The notes under the pieces are model-generated. The model saw nothing but the letters and a program-made list of their open reading frames with translations, was not told the origin of the DNA and made no database searches. From Nepenthes gracilis (taxonomy: Eukaryota; Streptophyta; Magnoliopsida; Caryophyllales; Nepenthaceae): DNA of 64,000 nt. Positions within the stretch are counted from its first letter, which is position 1. The number at the start of each line of letters is the position of its first letter. Made by a program: the position numbers and the translations under genes. Positions 14,201 to 26,170 of this stretch are shown here, piece after piece. The stretch covers positions 10,377,991 through 10,441,990 of the forward strand of contig BSYO01000024.1 in assembly GCA_033239525.1 (NCBI GenBank), read 5' to 3'.

Positions 14201-14836
14201 GGCTAATATTATCATTTTTTCTATTATCTATCCCCCAAATTTCAAATGATATAATAAAATTGACTCAAATTAGAAACAATTTAATTTAAAAAGATTAAAA
14301 ATACATTAATAAAAATAAGGGTATTGATTTTTATGCTCGTGACAGACCAGTTATATACTGTTCTGCGAGTTTATCTTTATAAAAAATAAGATTGATTAAC
14401 CCTTTTAATCTTAATCGTTTGATATTGATTAAATGGCTGTATTATTTATTATTAAGAAAATATTGTTTAATTTTTACTTATTATTAAAAAAATGATACTC
14501 TCATTTATTTAATATTATTCTGACAATAATAATTAAAAAAAAATAAATTAATTCAATTCCTCTCTCAGAGGAACAGGCTTTCGAAATCTCTGTACTTCCA
14601 TGATTCAGTTTTATAGTTACCATCATCAGTGCAGCAAAGAAATGAGAAATCTATCCTTACAGAGAGAGTACCTCAGGAGTACTTCGAGGGTAGTGAATGG
14701 AGCCGGAAAACAGAATTTTCCGTTGACCGTTGATGATTAGCGACGTACGATCATAACTCACATCTCCATGGACGGCGACCGTCGCCGCTGCCGCCGCCGC
14801 CACCAGAAGCAGAAACAATGGCTCAGACCGACCCAT
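5207..14836 (-). CDS. BGAL: Beta-galactosidase, GH35 family (18 exons)
   Basis: The product is a secreted exo-beta-galactosidase expected to trim galactose from cell-wall polysaccharides in the apoplast. Exons, in transcript order: 14836-14672, 13695-13600, 13291-13179, 13058-12992, 12888-12796, 12707-12564, 12213-12119, 11622-11517, 10763-10679, 10605-10487, 10398-10234, 10047-9866, 8935-8844, 8298-8189, 7834-7730, 6901-6794, 6155-6010, 5393-5207. They join without a stop into 725 codons. Residues 1-24 form an Ala-rich signal peptide ending near HGD. The GH35 signature [14 protein letters not shown] spans exons 5-6; the acid/base is Glu182, and the likely nucleophile is Glu253 in [15 protein letters not shown] begins at residue 294. 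The start is the first ATG after a TATA box. Most introns are GT-AG; the one after exon 11 uses GC. The C-terminus ends in a poly-T-coded Phe run where homologues splice into a lectin domain, so the true end is uncertain. Confidence 0.93.
5620..5815 (+). repeat. GATAT-rich dispersed repeat, copy 1 (degenerate)
   Basis: Dense GATATC, ATATCAG and CGATATA phrases resemble the other GATAT-rich copies in this window. The diagnostic ATGGATGAAA edge is degraded here, so strand and limits are approximate. It lies in the intron between the last two catalytic exons of the beta-galactosidase. Confidence 0.5.
9460..9668 (+). repeat. GATAT-rich dispersed repeat, copy 2
   Basis: It opens with ATGGATGAAATTATCGGTATC and continues with GATAGATATTAG, ATATTGATCAATATATCACG and GCGATATATATC. 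The same opening occurs at 25064. It is intronic, between beta-galactosidase exons 12 and 13. Confidence 0.65.
10048..10233 (-). other. GC-AG intron of the beta-galactosidase gene
   Basis: The exon 11 coding sequence ends ...ACAAGAATG, followed by GCAAGT at the donor. The acceptor reads TTCAATAG. Reading phase is kept (phase 0) and family similarity resumes immediately on both sides. GCAAGT is the usual non-canonical GC donor consensus. No GT donor in the right phase is nearby. Confidence 0.85.
12300..12480. repeat. CCAACCC/GGGTTGGG-rich dispersed repeat in an intron
   Basis: The intron between beta-galactosidase exons 6 and 7 holds many short direct and inverted copies of TTGGGT, AACCCAA and CCAACCC. 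The region is open for 159 codons on the plus strand, but the translation has no conserved domain. It looks like an inserted repeat rather than a gene. Confidence 0.45.
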
Positions 14837-14868
14837 GATATCCTCAACCAAGCTTATGTATAAAATGG

Positions 14869-14877
14869 CTATTTATA
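14869..14877 (-). promoter_or_regulatory. TATA box of the beta-galactosidase gene
   Basis: TATAAATAG reads on the minus strand, ending 33 bp upstream of the chosen ATG. If used at the usual distance it would give a 5' leader of only about 5-15 nt. An (AT)n run at about 14990-15008 lies further upstream and could serve instead. Confidence 0.55.
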
Positions 14878-15230
14878 CACCGAGTTTATGAGAGAAAGTT
14901 CGCTGAGAATATCAGAATAATTAGCAAGTACTATAATTAATTAAAGTATTAAGGAAGAGTGTTTCGGAGGAATTTTCCATTATTAAATGTTATATATATA
15001 TATATATAGGAAATTAATATCGATAAATTTAATGAAGCAACTAAGGGGGAAAGAAGAGAGTGTGAACATTAATTATGAAGCTTATAATATTGGCCTTGCA
15101 CGTCAAGTTATATTAGCTATGGTTGGTTTAAATTTTAGTGAAAAATTTATAAAAAAAAAGATAAAATAAAATTGTGTAAAAGTATAGAGAATGAAACTAT
15201 AAAAATCTCTATAATAAAATTAATTTAATT
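14878..15230. other. Upstream region of the beta-galactosidase gene
   Basis: AT-rich sequence with an (AT)n microsatellite near 14990-15008. There is no coding similarity. It ends at the target-site duplication of a solo LTR, so native promoter sequence is limited to about 350 bp before repeat DNA starts. Confidence 0.5.
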
Positions 15231-15235
15231 GAATT

Positions 15236-16181
15236 TGATGGGTCCAACATGGATCTAGGCCAGAATAAGCGAGGCCTAATTGAAAGGAGGAGGGTCTGAC
15301 CAGAAGAAGGGTCTAGCCCTGTAGCGGCACCCCAAGAGATCCAAAAACATGGCCCACTTGGTGCCACAGATGCAAAGCCAATCAGCGCGCACGCACTCTT
15401 ATAGAGGTGACTGTAGGCGGTCGGTGTAGGAGGTGTCGGCTTAAAAGATGTCAGCCAATGGGAGATGAGGTCAACATTGGCAAGCCACAGCGTACGTCGT
15501 TCTAGTAGCCACTCAACCAATCCGAGCAACATCAGCAGGCCTATGCTGGTGACGCCCGACAACGGTTTCCTCGCCTCTAAATGGCGACAAATGATACTGC
15601 TAGCCATCACTAGCACACAGTGGTCAACGAATTCTGACAAGCCACTTGTCGGAGATTCCAACTTCCAAAACTTCCCTCAAGGTGCCTACAAATACCCTCT
15701 CCTGTAGCGGAGAAGGGATCTAATTCCAACTTTCCTAAAAGAACCTAAGTGGTGACCTCGGATCAAGCATTTAATCCTTCACCCAGCGGTTAAAGCTTCA
15801 AGGAGAAAGAACCAACTCTCTTCCCTGGAGCCACCGTCTCCTTACGGCAGCGATAGTAAGTCACTTATAGCTCGCAATCTACGGAGCCCAAGCCTCCTTC
15901 AAACATCTCACACACTCATCTGATTTTTGCATCTCTATATTCTCATCACATTTATATCCACGCGTGTATCTTTCAATTTATTAAAAAAGATTTCTGACTT
16001 GAGAGTCGAAATATTTACGATAGGACAATCTCCCGTCATCCTCTGACTTCTTATTTATGGTTTGTGGTGCACAGAGTTTAGGTTGAGAGACACAGATACC
16101 GCACCTGTTTGCGATCCGATCTAACTGAAGAATTCGAAGGCTATCTAATCTATACGGGAATTCGGACCTAGAGACGCATCA
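15236..16181 (+). mobile_element. Solo LTR (Ty3/gypsy Tat-type family A), copy 1
   Basis: It begins TGATGGGTCC and ends GACGCATCA, giving TGAT...ATCA termini. The flanks are GAATT on the left and GATTT on the right, a 5-bp target duplication with one mismatch. It carries TACAAATACCCTCTCC, a TATA-variant motif, near 15688, and TTGAGAGTCG near 15998. The second copy at 18354 matches it along its whole length. No internal retroelement region is attached, so this is a recombined single LTR. Confidence 0.88.
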
Positions 16182-16186
16182 GATTT

Positions 16187-18348
16187 GTATAATCTAAAAT
16201 TATAAAAGTCTAAAAATTTGTCTCTTGTTTTTCTTATAGTTTTTAATGGTTATTTATAATTTATCAGAGAAAATAATGAAATCTCAATACTTTATTTCCT
16301 TTAAAATGATCATTATCATTGAGAGGATAAGAAACAATATATTTTAGAGAACTATAACAAAACTCGTACTAAAGAGTACATTTGATTGAGCATTGATTCT
16401 TTTGAAATACATTTATATATTTTTATAATTATCTTTTTTTTCAGTGTGTTAAATTATAATTAAATTTTCATTGAACGATTTAATTTTTAGACTAAGTAAT
16501 TCATATTTGTCATTTAATATAAAATATAGTAGATAAAAAAATTGTTTTGATATGTTATTTAATAAGGATGATTTATCATCATCATTATCATCGAGTTAAA
16601 ATGAAAGATGGTGGAAGATGATCGGTTCTTTAACAACCATAATTTCTCCTGCGGCATTGTATTATTTTCACATGTTAATGTTATTTGTAACATGTCCGAG
16701 AACAAATCAAGCAACATTAATGACATCAAACAGACTTAACTACACATTAGAACGTGACTATACAATAAATATCATAGATAAAATTAATATAAACTATATA
16801 ATTTAGAAATTATGGCCAATAACCCTATGGTTGATAAAAAGATATACAACTTGCTTATAAACTTATCGAAAATAAGGTTAAATATCTCTAACTAACGTCT
16901 AAATATTCATAATCATGTCAAATTATAAACCAAAAGTACATGGCAACAAATACATATATTCTAAAGCCAAATTGTATAAGCCACATTTCAAAACCAATTA
17001 CAATTTTGATTATAAAACAAACATCCAAAAATTATTCCTCCAGAATTATCCATCTGTTCAAAACCCTATAAAAGATCCACGTTAGGCAATTTAAAAAGTT
17101 ACAAAATATGATAACAATGAGTTTAATACTCAATAATATATATATAATATATATGTGTGTAGATATACATTATAAAATGGAGGATGAACAATAATAATCA
17201 TACAAAAAAAATGTTCAAAAATAAGCTAAGATGATAAAAGGATAAGTATATAAGAATCGAGGGTTCATAATAACCTCACAGACTAATATCAAAGTATCGA
17301 AGATTGTGCTATGAATTTTTCATATAACTTGAGTCATATGTCATTATTTAATATGTGAAAAGGTTGATTATATATTATTTTTTATAGATTGAGTTAAATG
17401 CCACTTTTTAAACTTGTAAATGTTAAGTAATGACTTTTGTTTACAAATTAATATATTTAGATATGTTTAAATATGTGCTGTTAATTCTCTAAAATAATTC
17501 TTATTTGATTAAAATGAAAAATTCTAAAATAAATGACAAATATATAATTTTTTTTTTACAAGAAAGTAATCAATATTTATGAAATTTAAAGTAAAATTTT
17601 TATCGAATATTTGTATAAAGAAAGTATGAAAGACTAATATCTACATATTCTAAAATTTCTTAATGAATTTTATAAAATTAGACACAAGCATTTGAATCTC
17701 AATATTTTTGGATAATGTGGACATCCATGCGAGATAATGACAAGAATAGCACATCTAAACAAGGTTCAAAAAAATATTTTGAAGATTTTAATAACAAATG
17801 AAGAAAAAGATTTAAATATATTTACCTTAATTCAAATAATATCAAGATTTAGCATGAAACAACTTCAAAATCAATTTTCTTTTTCTTCTTTTTTCTCTTC
17901 TCTCTCTTCTCTTCTCCTCTTTCTCTCCTGTTTCATGAATTCTCAATGAAAATGACTAAAAAATGGTTGAAATTTCTTTAAATGTTTAGACTACCATATA
18001 AGTGCTAGTCGTGCGTTCATAAGGCCTGAGACTATTATCTAATCAATGCATGACCATACCTCATTCATGCATGAGTACCGCGCATATTGTCCTGCATGCA
18101 TGAACGCAGCTCATCCACGTATGAGCACCACCCATACTGTTGATCAAGCTCGAGTGCCACACATGTGTGAGTCAAGTGCAGGTCTTCCTTTCCAAAATAT
18201 TTGATTTTTCATTCGAATACACAATAATTCATCTAATTTATTTAAATTCTAACATCATAAAATATAAAATTAGGGATTGAGAGTTATAGTTGGAACCATT
18301 TAATTTAAAAATTTATATAATATATAGTAAGTGTTGAGTTACTTTATA
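16187..18348. other. Intergenic AT-rich sequence between two solo LTRs
   Basis: I see no conserved exon and no retroelement coding region. Near 18000-18180 there is a run of direct repeats built on CATGCATGAG and CACGCATGAG-type phrases. The lack of pol sequence shows that the flanking LTRs are not the two ends of one element. Confidence 0.55.
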
Positions 18349-18353
18349 ATATT

Positions 18354-19320
18354 TGATCGGTCCAATATGGATTTGGGCCGAAACTAACGAGGCTCAGCTA
18401 TAAGAAGAAGGGTCTGATCAGTAGAGGGGCCAACCCAACAACGATGTTCTAGGAGACTCAGAAACAGGGTTCACTGGATGTCCCAAAGGCGTAGTCAATC
18501 AACGTTGCTCGCATCTCTGCCGAGGCAACTGTAGGCTGCCGGTACAGAGAGTGTCGGCCCAGAGGATGTCAACAAATGGGAGGTAAAGTCAACGCTGACA
18601 AGTTACAGCACACGCCACCCCAATAGCCGCTCAGCCAATCTAAGCAAAATCAATAGACATGCGTTGGCCACGCTTGACAATGGTCTTCTCGCCTCTATAA
18701 GGCGACAACTGACACCGCTTACCACTGCCAATACACAGTGGCCAGCGAATCCCGGCAAGCCACTTGTTGGAGATCCTGACTCCCAAAGGCCTCCCTAAAG
18801 GAGCCTACAAATACCCTCTCCATCAGCAGAGAGAGAGGGATTTCCAACTTCCATTCGAGGACTTCTAACTTCCACAAAAGAGTCTAAGCGGTGACCTGAA
18901 ATCAAAATCTTGATCCTTTACCCAGTGCTTAAAGCTTCGAGAAGAAAGAACCAACTCTCTTCCCTCGAACTACCGCTTCCTTACGGTAATAATAGTGAAC
19001 CACTCTAACAGTGCATCAAATGGAGCACAAGCCTCCTTCCAGCATCCCACGCACTCCCCTCATCCTAGTATTCATATATTCTTATCACGTTTACTTCCAT
19101 GCATGCATCTTTTCGTTCTTAGAGAAAGATTTCTAATTTGAGTGTCGGAGTATTTATGGTGGGACAACCTCCTGCCATCCTTTGACCTTTTATTTGTAGT
19201 GTGTGATACGCAGGGCTCAGGTTGAGAGACATAGAGATTGGACTTGTTCGCGATCCAATTCAGACGAGAACTCCGAAGGCTCCCTAGTCTATACGAGAAT
19301 CCGGACCCAAGAACGTATCA
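18354..19320 (+). mobile_element. Solo LTR (Ty3/gypsy Tat-type family A), copy 2
   Basis: It begins TGATCGGTCC and ends GAACGTATCA. It is flanked by a perfect 5-bp duplication, ATATT, at 18349-18353 and 19321-19325. It is homologous to the LTR at 15236, with the same GCCTACAAATACCCTCTCC motif near 18806, the TTGAGTGTCGGAG phrase near 19138, and the same tail GGACCCAAGAACGTATCA. No internal region remains. Confidence 0.93.
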
Positions 19321-19325
19321 ATATT

Positions 19326-20022
19326 AAAATTCTTTAGTTATCTCATAAAGTACAAAATTTATATCTAAAAAGTTCTTTATAGTATTTTCTTTAGAAAGAT
19401 ATCAATTAATATTGGAGCAGTTACCTAGAATTAGCCTATTAGGATATCAATAAATATCAATAAGATGATAATTTATTTGTTGTAATAAAATTTTAGAGGT
19501 CACATTTATTAATTGGATGTCTTTTGAGATCATATTTGATGAGAATAACCGTGGTGGTTTTGTTCCTTTGAAGTGAAGATCATTCACACGACTTATGAGA
19601 TGTTACTTGACTTATAACAAAAGGTTTATTGACTTACAAGATAGTATTTATAGCATATTGAACTCTTTGATTTAAAGATACTACTAACCCCTCCAAAAAT
19701 AATAATATTAAATAATATGTTCAAGGAAGGTGCTATTGAATAGTTTGCATATTAGCTAGCACGAAAAAAAGTCCCTCAAAGGGGAGTGGGCATGCAATTG
19801 TTACAAGTATACGTAGAACATCCCAATTATTTTTTTAAGGAGATAAAACAGTATACTATAAAAATACATGCTTAAATTTTAATATAGAATTTATGTATGT
19901 TTAGATAGAGACTTGACCCGTATGACTACAAACCCACGTGAGTACGAGCTGAATCTCAACCAATATCATACTACAACAGAAGTAAGAGGTGAAGGGATCT
20001 ATGAGTGTTTGATGGGTCACTT
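19326..20022. other. Intergenic AT-rich sequence
   Basis: No gene, RNA or element termini recognised. It ends at the CCTTC target duplication of the next solo LTR. Confidence 0.5.
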
Positions 20023-20027
20023 CCTTC

Positions 20028-20723
20028 TGTTAGATTTTTGGTCATTCTATTATGGGTATTCTAATAAACGAAAAATCATCGTAAGATTGTATGGGGTTCG
20101 TGTGAGAAACACCAGCACTAAAGCGGCTGAAGGGCAGCTGGATTGTTGGGCCGAGGGGCGATTAGGTGGAGCCGGGGCTAAGGAGTGACCAGATCAAAGT
20201 TGAGGTCGATGGGTGACTAGCGGAGTTTAGTCCGAAAGGAGACCGGGCGGAGAGGCTGAAGGGCAGTCGGGCATCAAACTGCATGGATGATAGGACATTG
20301 AGGCTAAAGGACGATCAGACTGCCTAGTCCAAGAGCCAAATGGACTACTAATTCAGAGAGCTGATTGGACTGTTGAGTCAAAAAGCCGACCAAACTGTTG
20401 TGTCAGAAAGCCGACCAAACTGTTGAGTCAAATGAGCGACCGGACTACTTATATTAAACAATGGCCGGCTGTCAGTCCCAATGGCTCACATTATAAAAAT
20501 GCAGGAAATACATTTTTTAGGATTATAAAAGTGTGAAAATTATGTTTTTTAGGGTTGTAAAAGCGTAGGAAATGCGCTTTGATTGGAAAGTGTTTTCAAC
20601 GTTAAAAATCGTTGTATATTTTTGTATTCTTTATATCTACAATTTTGATGGCTGACAGCCGATGAACTATTCAGATTTATTTTGCTGCATCGATTGTGTG
20701 TGTATTCGGATCAAATCCCAACA
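20028..20723 (+). mobile_element. Solo LTR, probably Ty1/copia type
   Basis: It begins TGTTAGATTTTTGG and ends CAAATCCCAACA, the terminal pattern common in plant copia LTRs. A perfect 5-bp duplication, CCTTC, flanks it (20023-20027 and 20724-20728). Inside, at about 20330-20450, are imperfect tandem copies of a phrase like AAGCCGACCAAACTGTTGAG, about 25 bp each. The element in the opposite orientation at 53621 starts with the same TGTTAGATTTTT. Confidence 0.9.
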
Positions 20724-20728
20724 CCTTC

Positions 20729-23700
20729 TACTTTTATGATAATATAACTCTCCTCCCAAAGGGACGGAAAATTGAAGCTGTGATGAGATGCGGTAGTGGG
20801 AGGTTAAACGATATTGAGGTTCTAAATTCCCCTTTTGAAGAGGGCGAATGGATTATTAGGAGGATTGACTCCTTGACATGGGGTCATGCATTAGGATTGA
20901 ATGCCATGGGGTCAAGTAACCTTTGAGATAAAAATGGATTTAAAATCTTTTCGTGAAAGATTTATTGTTTTCTTAGAATAATTCTTTAGCCAGCTAACAC
21001 TTCGTGACTTTGCAAGGATGTCATGAATTTGTGGGTAAGAGTAAGTTTTCGCTTAAGATAATTTTTTAGAAAAAATTTCTTATATATTCTTCTATATCTT
21101 TTTATAGAGAACTTTCTTACACTAAAAGGGCTTCCTATGAAATGAAGAAAGGCAGATATTATTGTTCTCTTCTAACATAATGAATTACATTTCATGGAGA
21201 GACTTAAGTGGACCTAATTCAATCCTTCTTTTAATATTTGCTTTCTCTACTTTATCTTTTTTTATCACGTAATTTTATTGTTATTTTAAAACGTTTATAT
21301 TAATAAGTCAACGCCTTACTTTTTTTATCCCTTAATCTATGTCGAGACTTTTTCGATCTTCTTTAGCACCCCTGATATCTTATCTGTAGCCCAATTCTTC
21401 TTATAACTCAATAATTTAAACACCTTATTTAAAATCCCATCTTATTTGGGAGTTTAGCTTGTTAGTAAACATCTTGAGACCTCAAACTTTTTTCGGCATT
21501 CAACTCATTATGGGACCTTGATTTCTATTCACTCTTAGGCCTCTCTAGCGCTTCGAATAGGCCTAGGATCCTAGCCTCTTGGGACCTCTACCTTCCAATC
21601 TAAGCCTTTGGCTTTTCTTTGAAGTGTCTGCCCCTATCTGTGATTCAAACAACTATGATTTTACCCACCCATCATTTTTCTTGACAATCACCACAAGAGC
21701 TATGAGCATCCAAAATCAGAATGAAAAGAGATTAGATGCTTATGACTCCTAGATTATGAGTTTTCCACAACATCACATACTTTCTTAAGAGAATCTCAAG
21801 TGTTATAAAAATTATTTATCCAACTGTTTTTATGTTAATATCTATATTGAGAGTGTGCAAAAGATTGTTAAAGGATTTCCCATGACACTACTCAAAACCT
21901 AATCCCACATTCATGCTTTTTTCTTATTTGAAAAAAATATATATATATCAATTATATTTATCCTTAAATTATTTAATGAAAATGATAAATTTTTCATATG
22001 GATTGGATCTACTCATGATGGGCAACCCGACCCGACCTATAATCTATTTACACTAGCTAAAAATTAGTTAGTTTGAATTTTGATCAAACCCACTTTCCAC
22101 ATCATTCCCTAACTTTTCACATTAGCAAACCTCCTGATCCAATCCTATATTAATTTCTCTACTCGAAGTAACTGAGGGAAAGGGGCAAAGGAGTAGCCTC
22201 CTCCTTTGGCAGGAGATGAAAATGAGAATGGCTAAATGAGAATCAGATGAAATGAAAGTAAATTGGGTTTTGTTTTCTCTTTCGATTACTCAAGATTTAG
22301 TATATTTAGACCATAAAAATTAAATATTTTTTTGTTTCTATTGATATCCAAGACATAAAGCAAGTCATCCACGATAATTCAATCCATCTTAGAATTTCTA
22401 TTATTATTTAGATCATAAAGAGGTTCCTCTAATTTTTTATTTTTTTATAATATTTATAACCCATATATTATTTTTATTGGTATTAGAGCCTTTGTGTTTT
22501 TCTTTTTCTTTTTCTTTTTTTGGGGCATGGCTTTGGATGCTTTGGGTATATTATATTTTGGGTAAGTTAAATTTTATGTGTATTTTTTTTATAAAAAATA
22601 TTTGTTGCTAGTTTTTAATATATTTGCCATAAATATGAGATTTTTGTGACATTATTCAAATATCATTAAATTAGTGATATTTTATCAATTTATAGTGATG
22701 AATTTATATAAAAAAAATAGATTAATAAAATAATATTTTAAAAAAATTGATATTATAATATATTTTAAAATCTTACATTTATAACATTTTTTTAATTTAC
22801 CAGATGATTTTCAAATACCTCGATTTTTTTCAACATATATTTGTAAGTTATATGCTTTCTTTTTTCTAGGAATACGAGTGCAATAAGTTCTTGAAGTGGA
22901 ATGTATCAGACATAAAAAGGTCTCGAAATTGGGGCATGCATTCACAAGAATGCTTCGAGATAGTGTGCGCATTCATCTCACTTTTGTGTTTACTATATTT
23001 TCTGTTCAGATTCACACGGTATAATAAAATTTAAATTTTCTAACATCATTGGCCACTCTTCTTTTTCCAATTGATCACGGGGAACAATATATGAAAAATA
23101 TACGACCAAATATATAAGTTGTATATTTAATTTTACGTGAAAATTCTCCTTAACCTAAGAAAAAATTATGAGATCTACTTCTAAACAATATCGTCATTAT
23201 AGTGAAATCCAATTACAAATAACCCATTTGAGTGACCCTTTCAAAATTACAATAGGTGTGAAGAAGTGGTTAATATTATCTCCAACACCCCAGTTACAGT
23301 ACAAGATAATATAATAAGAAGACAAACAACTATCCACTTTTGCAGTGAAAGTTAGAATAATATATCCAAATTTAATAACTGATGAGAAATAATTTAGACG
23401 TCAAATAGATACCCAAAATTTTTATTTATTCTATTTTCTCATTTCTCTATTCCTTACGGCACTCTTTATATGAAATTGTTCTTTCTTAAACCCTAAAAAT
23501 CAAAATATAGTATTTATATATCATATGATCATTAGGCATGAATCCTTCTATCAATTCATGCATATGCATCATCTACGCATGTATCTAGTGTGGACATTTT
23601 GCTCAATTTGTACATATACACCAATAAAATCATTTGTACCAATAAGTCTTTAAACAAATATTAAGCAAATCACTGGATAATATATAGGATGGGTATATGA

Positions 23701-23848
23701 CTTATAAAAAGCTTTGCCAGATCCAATATCCCCAAAATGGAGAAAATAACTTGGGTGGTTGGGGTTTCTTTAGGTGAAAACATTTCATAACTACGACAAA
23801 TATATCACAACTGTTCATGACTTCTGATATATGCTTGCTTTATTGCAG
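20729..23848. other. Upstream region of the PDI-like gene; no first exon found
   Basis: AT-rich sequence with no recognisable exon. I searched it by eye for the expected first PDI exon (signal peptide, then a segment ending in FYAPW before a donor) and did not find it. An ACCCGACCCGACC phrase near 22027 and short AT runs are the only notable sequences. Confidence 0.5.
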
Positions 23849-24586
23849 GTGTGGACACTGCAAGAAGCTTGCTCCAGAGGTACGAACTGTTCTTTTCTCA
23901 AGATTCTTATTGGAATTATGCCTTTCATGCTCCGAACATGGGGCATGTAGTTCATTATCTGACTCTGCAAGAGATGTCGTTGGAGAATTGCGTAGTATGA
24001 GAAAGCTGCATCAATATTGAGCAGTCATGGCACTGCTATTGCCCTAGCAAAAGTCGATTCCGATGATGAGTTAAACAAAGATCTTGTATCCGACTATGGC
24101 GTCACGGGTTTCCCTACCCTGAAGATTCTGAGGAATGGAGGCAAAATTATCCAAGATTACAATGGTCCACGCGATGCGGATTATTTAAAGAAACGAAGTG
24201 GCCCTGCTTCAGCTGAAATCAAATCTGCTAAAGATGCAACCAGTATTATCGGCAACGATAAAGTGATTGTTGTGAGTGATAAGATCTTTTTTCCCGCGAA
24301 CTTGTTGTTCCTGAAATTGTTTGTCATTTTCAAATTATTTGAACTTTCAAACAGGTTGGGATCTTTCGTGAATTTGCTGGAGAAGAGTTCGCCAACTTCA
24401 CAGCAATGGCAGAAAAGTTGCGCTCTGATTATGAATTTGGTCATACTCTGGATGCCAAGCTGCTTCCACTCGGAGAATCATCAGTGAAAAAGCCTACAGT
24501 TAGGTTGATCAAGCCCTTCGATGAGCTCTTTGTTGACTTCCAGGTATGAAAGTTTCCACATTTCTTGTTTATCTTTTGTCTGTACA

Positions 24587-24589
<3 letters not shown>

Positions 24590-24621
<32 letters not shown>
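24590..24621. repeat. (AT)n microsatellite in a PDI intron
   Basis: An uninterrupted AT dinucleotide run lies in the short intron between the third and fourth PDI exons seen here, about 55 bp before the acceptor. Confidence 0.9.
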
Positions 24622-24625
<4 letters not shown>

Positions 24626-25063
24626 CTGTTTTATGCAAAATCAATTAGCTAATCTTTGGAGCATATGGTTGCAGGATTTTCATGTAGAAGCTCTTGAGAA
24701 GTTTGTTGAAGAAGCCAGTACGCCTACTGTGACTCTATTTAATAAGGATCCTAGCAACCATCCTTATGTGCTTAAATTCTTTGACAGTCCTAATACCAAG
24801 GTACAGTGTACTAGCTTCTTTTCTTGTATTATGATTTTGCCCCTTTGCATCCATTTAATGATATATTGAAAATACCTAATAAGCCACGTGTTAGAAATTT
24901 AGATGTAAGTTAGCTATTGCCATAAACATTAGCTCGCATGATGGGAATTGTAGCTCATTTCATCTAGTATACAAGCTAGGTTGTGGTAGCTCCTTAGCAA
25001 GGGAATGCAGTTTCCCTTAAAGCTGCAAGCTGCTTGTGACTATATCGATATACATCTAAAATT

Positions 25064-25230
25064 ATGGATGAAATTATCAGTATCGATCGCAACCATGTTA
25101 GTAATTGTTATATTGGATAATATGTGTCGGTATTATATATACTAGAAATAAATCTACATATCGTAAGTTGACATGATCATGTTAGTTGATATATAACAAT
25201 ATATTGTTAATATGACAATATGTCACACAA
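25064..25230 (+). repeat. GATAT-rich dispersed repeat, copy 3
   Basis: It opens ATGGATGAAATTATCAGTATC, almost identical to copy 2, and continues with ATATTGGATAATATG, CATATCGTAAG and ATATAACAATATATTG phrases. It lies in the large PDI intron 24801-26600. Confidence 0.65.
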
Positions 25231-25834
25231 GCGTGATAATTCTTATACTCCATCATTGTAGGCACACCACTTCTTGGAGGAATAGGAAGGCCATTATTAG
25301 CCATTCCCTTCGGACAAATTAGTTTGTGTTAGTTCTCTGAAGTGAGATTTGTGAATATCCTCTGCTTCAATGGTTCTGCTGAAAGCAGTTAGTTTTATCT
25401 CATTTCTTAAATTTGTAGATGTATATAAATGACAACAAATCCTCAGTTTTTTTTTTTTTGGCATTTTCTTTTATTTTCTTTTTGCTTTCCACTAAGTCAA
25501 GGAAAGATAAGATGGGAGGAGCTCTAAAATATGAACTTAATGTCTAGTTTTGTAATATGCTGTTTTGCCCTTTTTTTTTTCTTTTTTTTTTTTCAATCAC
25601 ATTGGTTCTGTTTCGTTTCTCTTTTGTGGTCATTTTTTTCGGGTGAAAACAATAAGCATTTTTGGTTGGCAAGGTTACTCTGTTAAGGATGTAAACAACA
25701 TAATCTGATAAAATTGAGGTGATTTGTTCAGCATTTCGGAAATTCAATAAAAAAGTTTATGAATTTAACAAACACATTCCCATGAAAAAATAGAAAGGGG
25801 GAATACATGTTAATCACCATTGTAGCAAACTGAT

Positions 25835-26170
25835 GAGAGCCTGGACTCGCACAGAGGAATGCACGGATCGTGAGCAGTTGAAGGGTTGAGAGTTAGTGGT
25901 CTGGGAGTCATTTGGACTGACGAAGGCTGAATTAACTCTCCTTCATTAAGAGTAATTACGTAGTTTGGTGTTGCAAGAATTTAGAAGGCTATATAAGCCC
26001 ATTTTTACGAAGGGGGACATCTTTTGGGAGAGAATTATAGAAGAACATTTTTGCGGCTCTGAGAACTTGAGACTCATGAGTATATTATCTTTAACATTCT
26101 TATATTCACTGTGGGGATTGCTCAAACCAACCGGAAGTCAGTCTTGTGATTCCTATTTATACTTTAACTA
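25835..26170 (+). mobile_element. Possible LTR fragment in a PDI intron
   Basis: Within the 1.8-kb intron, sequence around 25835-26170 has higher GC, a GCTATATAAGCCC core-promoter-like motif near 25990 and a layout like a plant LTR. I could not find paired termini or a target duplication, so the identity is tentative. Confidence 0.3.

Noticed and set aside
15236..19320. The homologous LTRs at 15236 and 18354 as the two ends of one retrotransposon
   Set aside because: Each has its own 5-bp flanking duplication, and the 2.2 kb between them has no gag, pol or primer-binding site.
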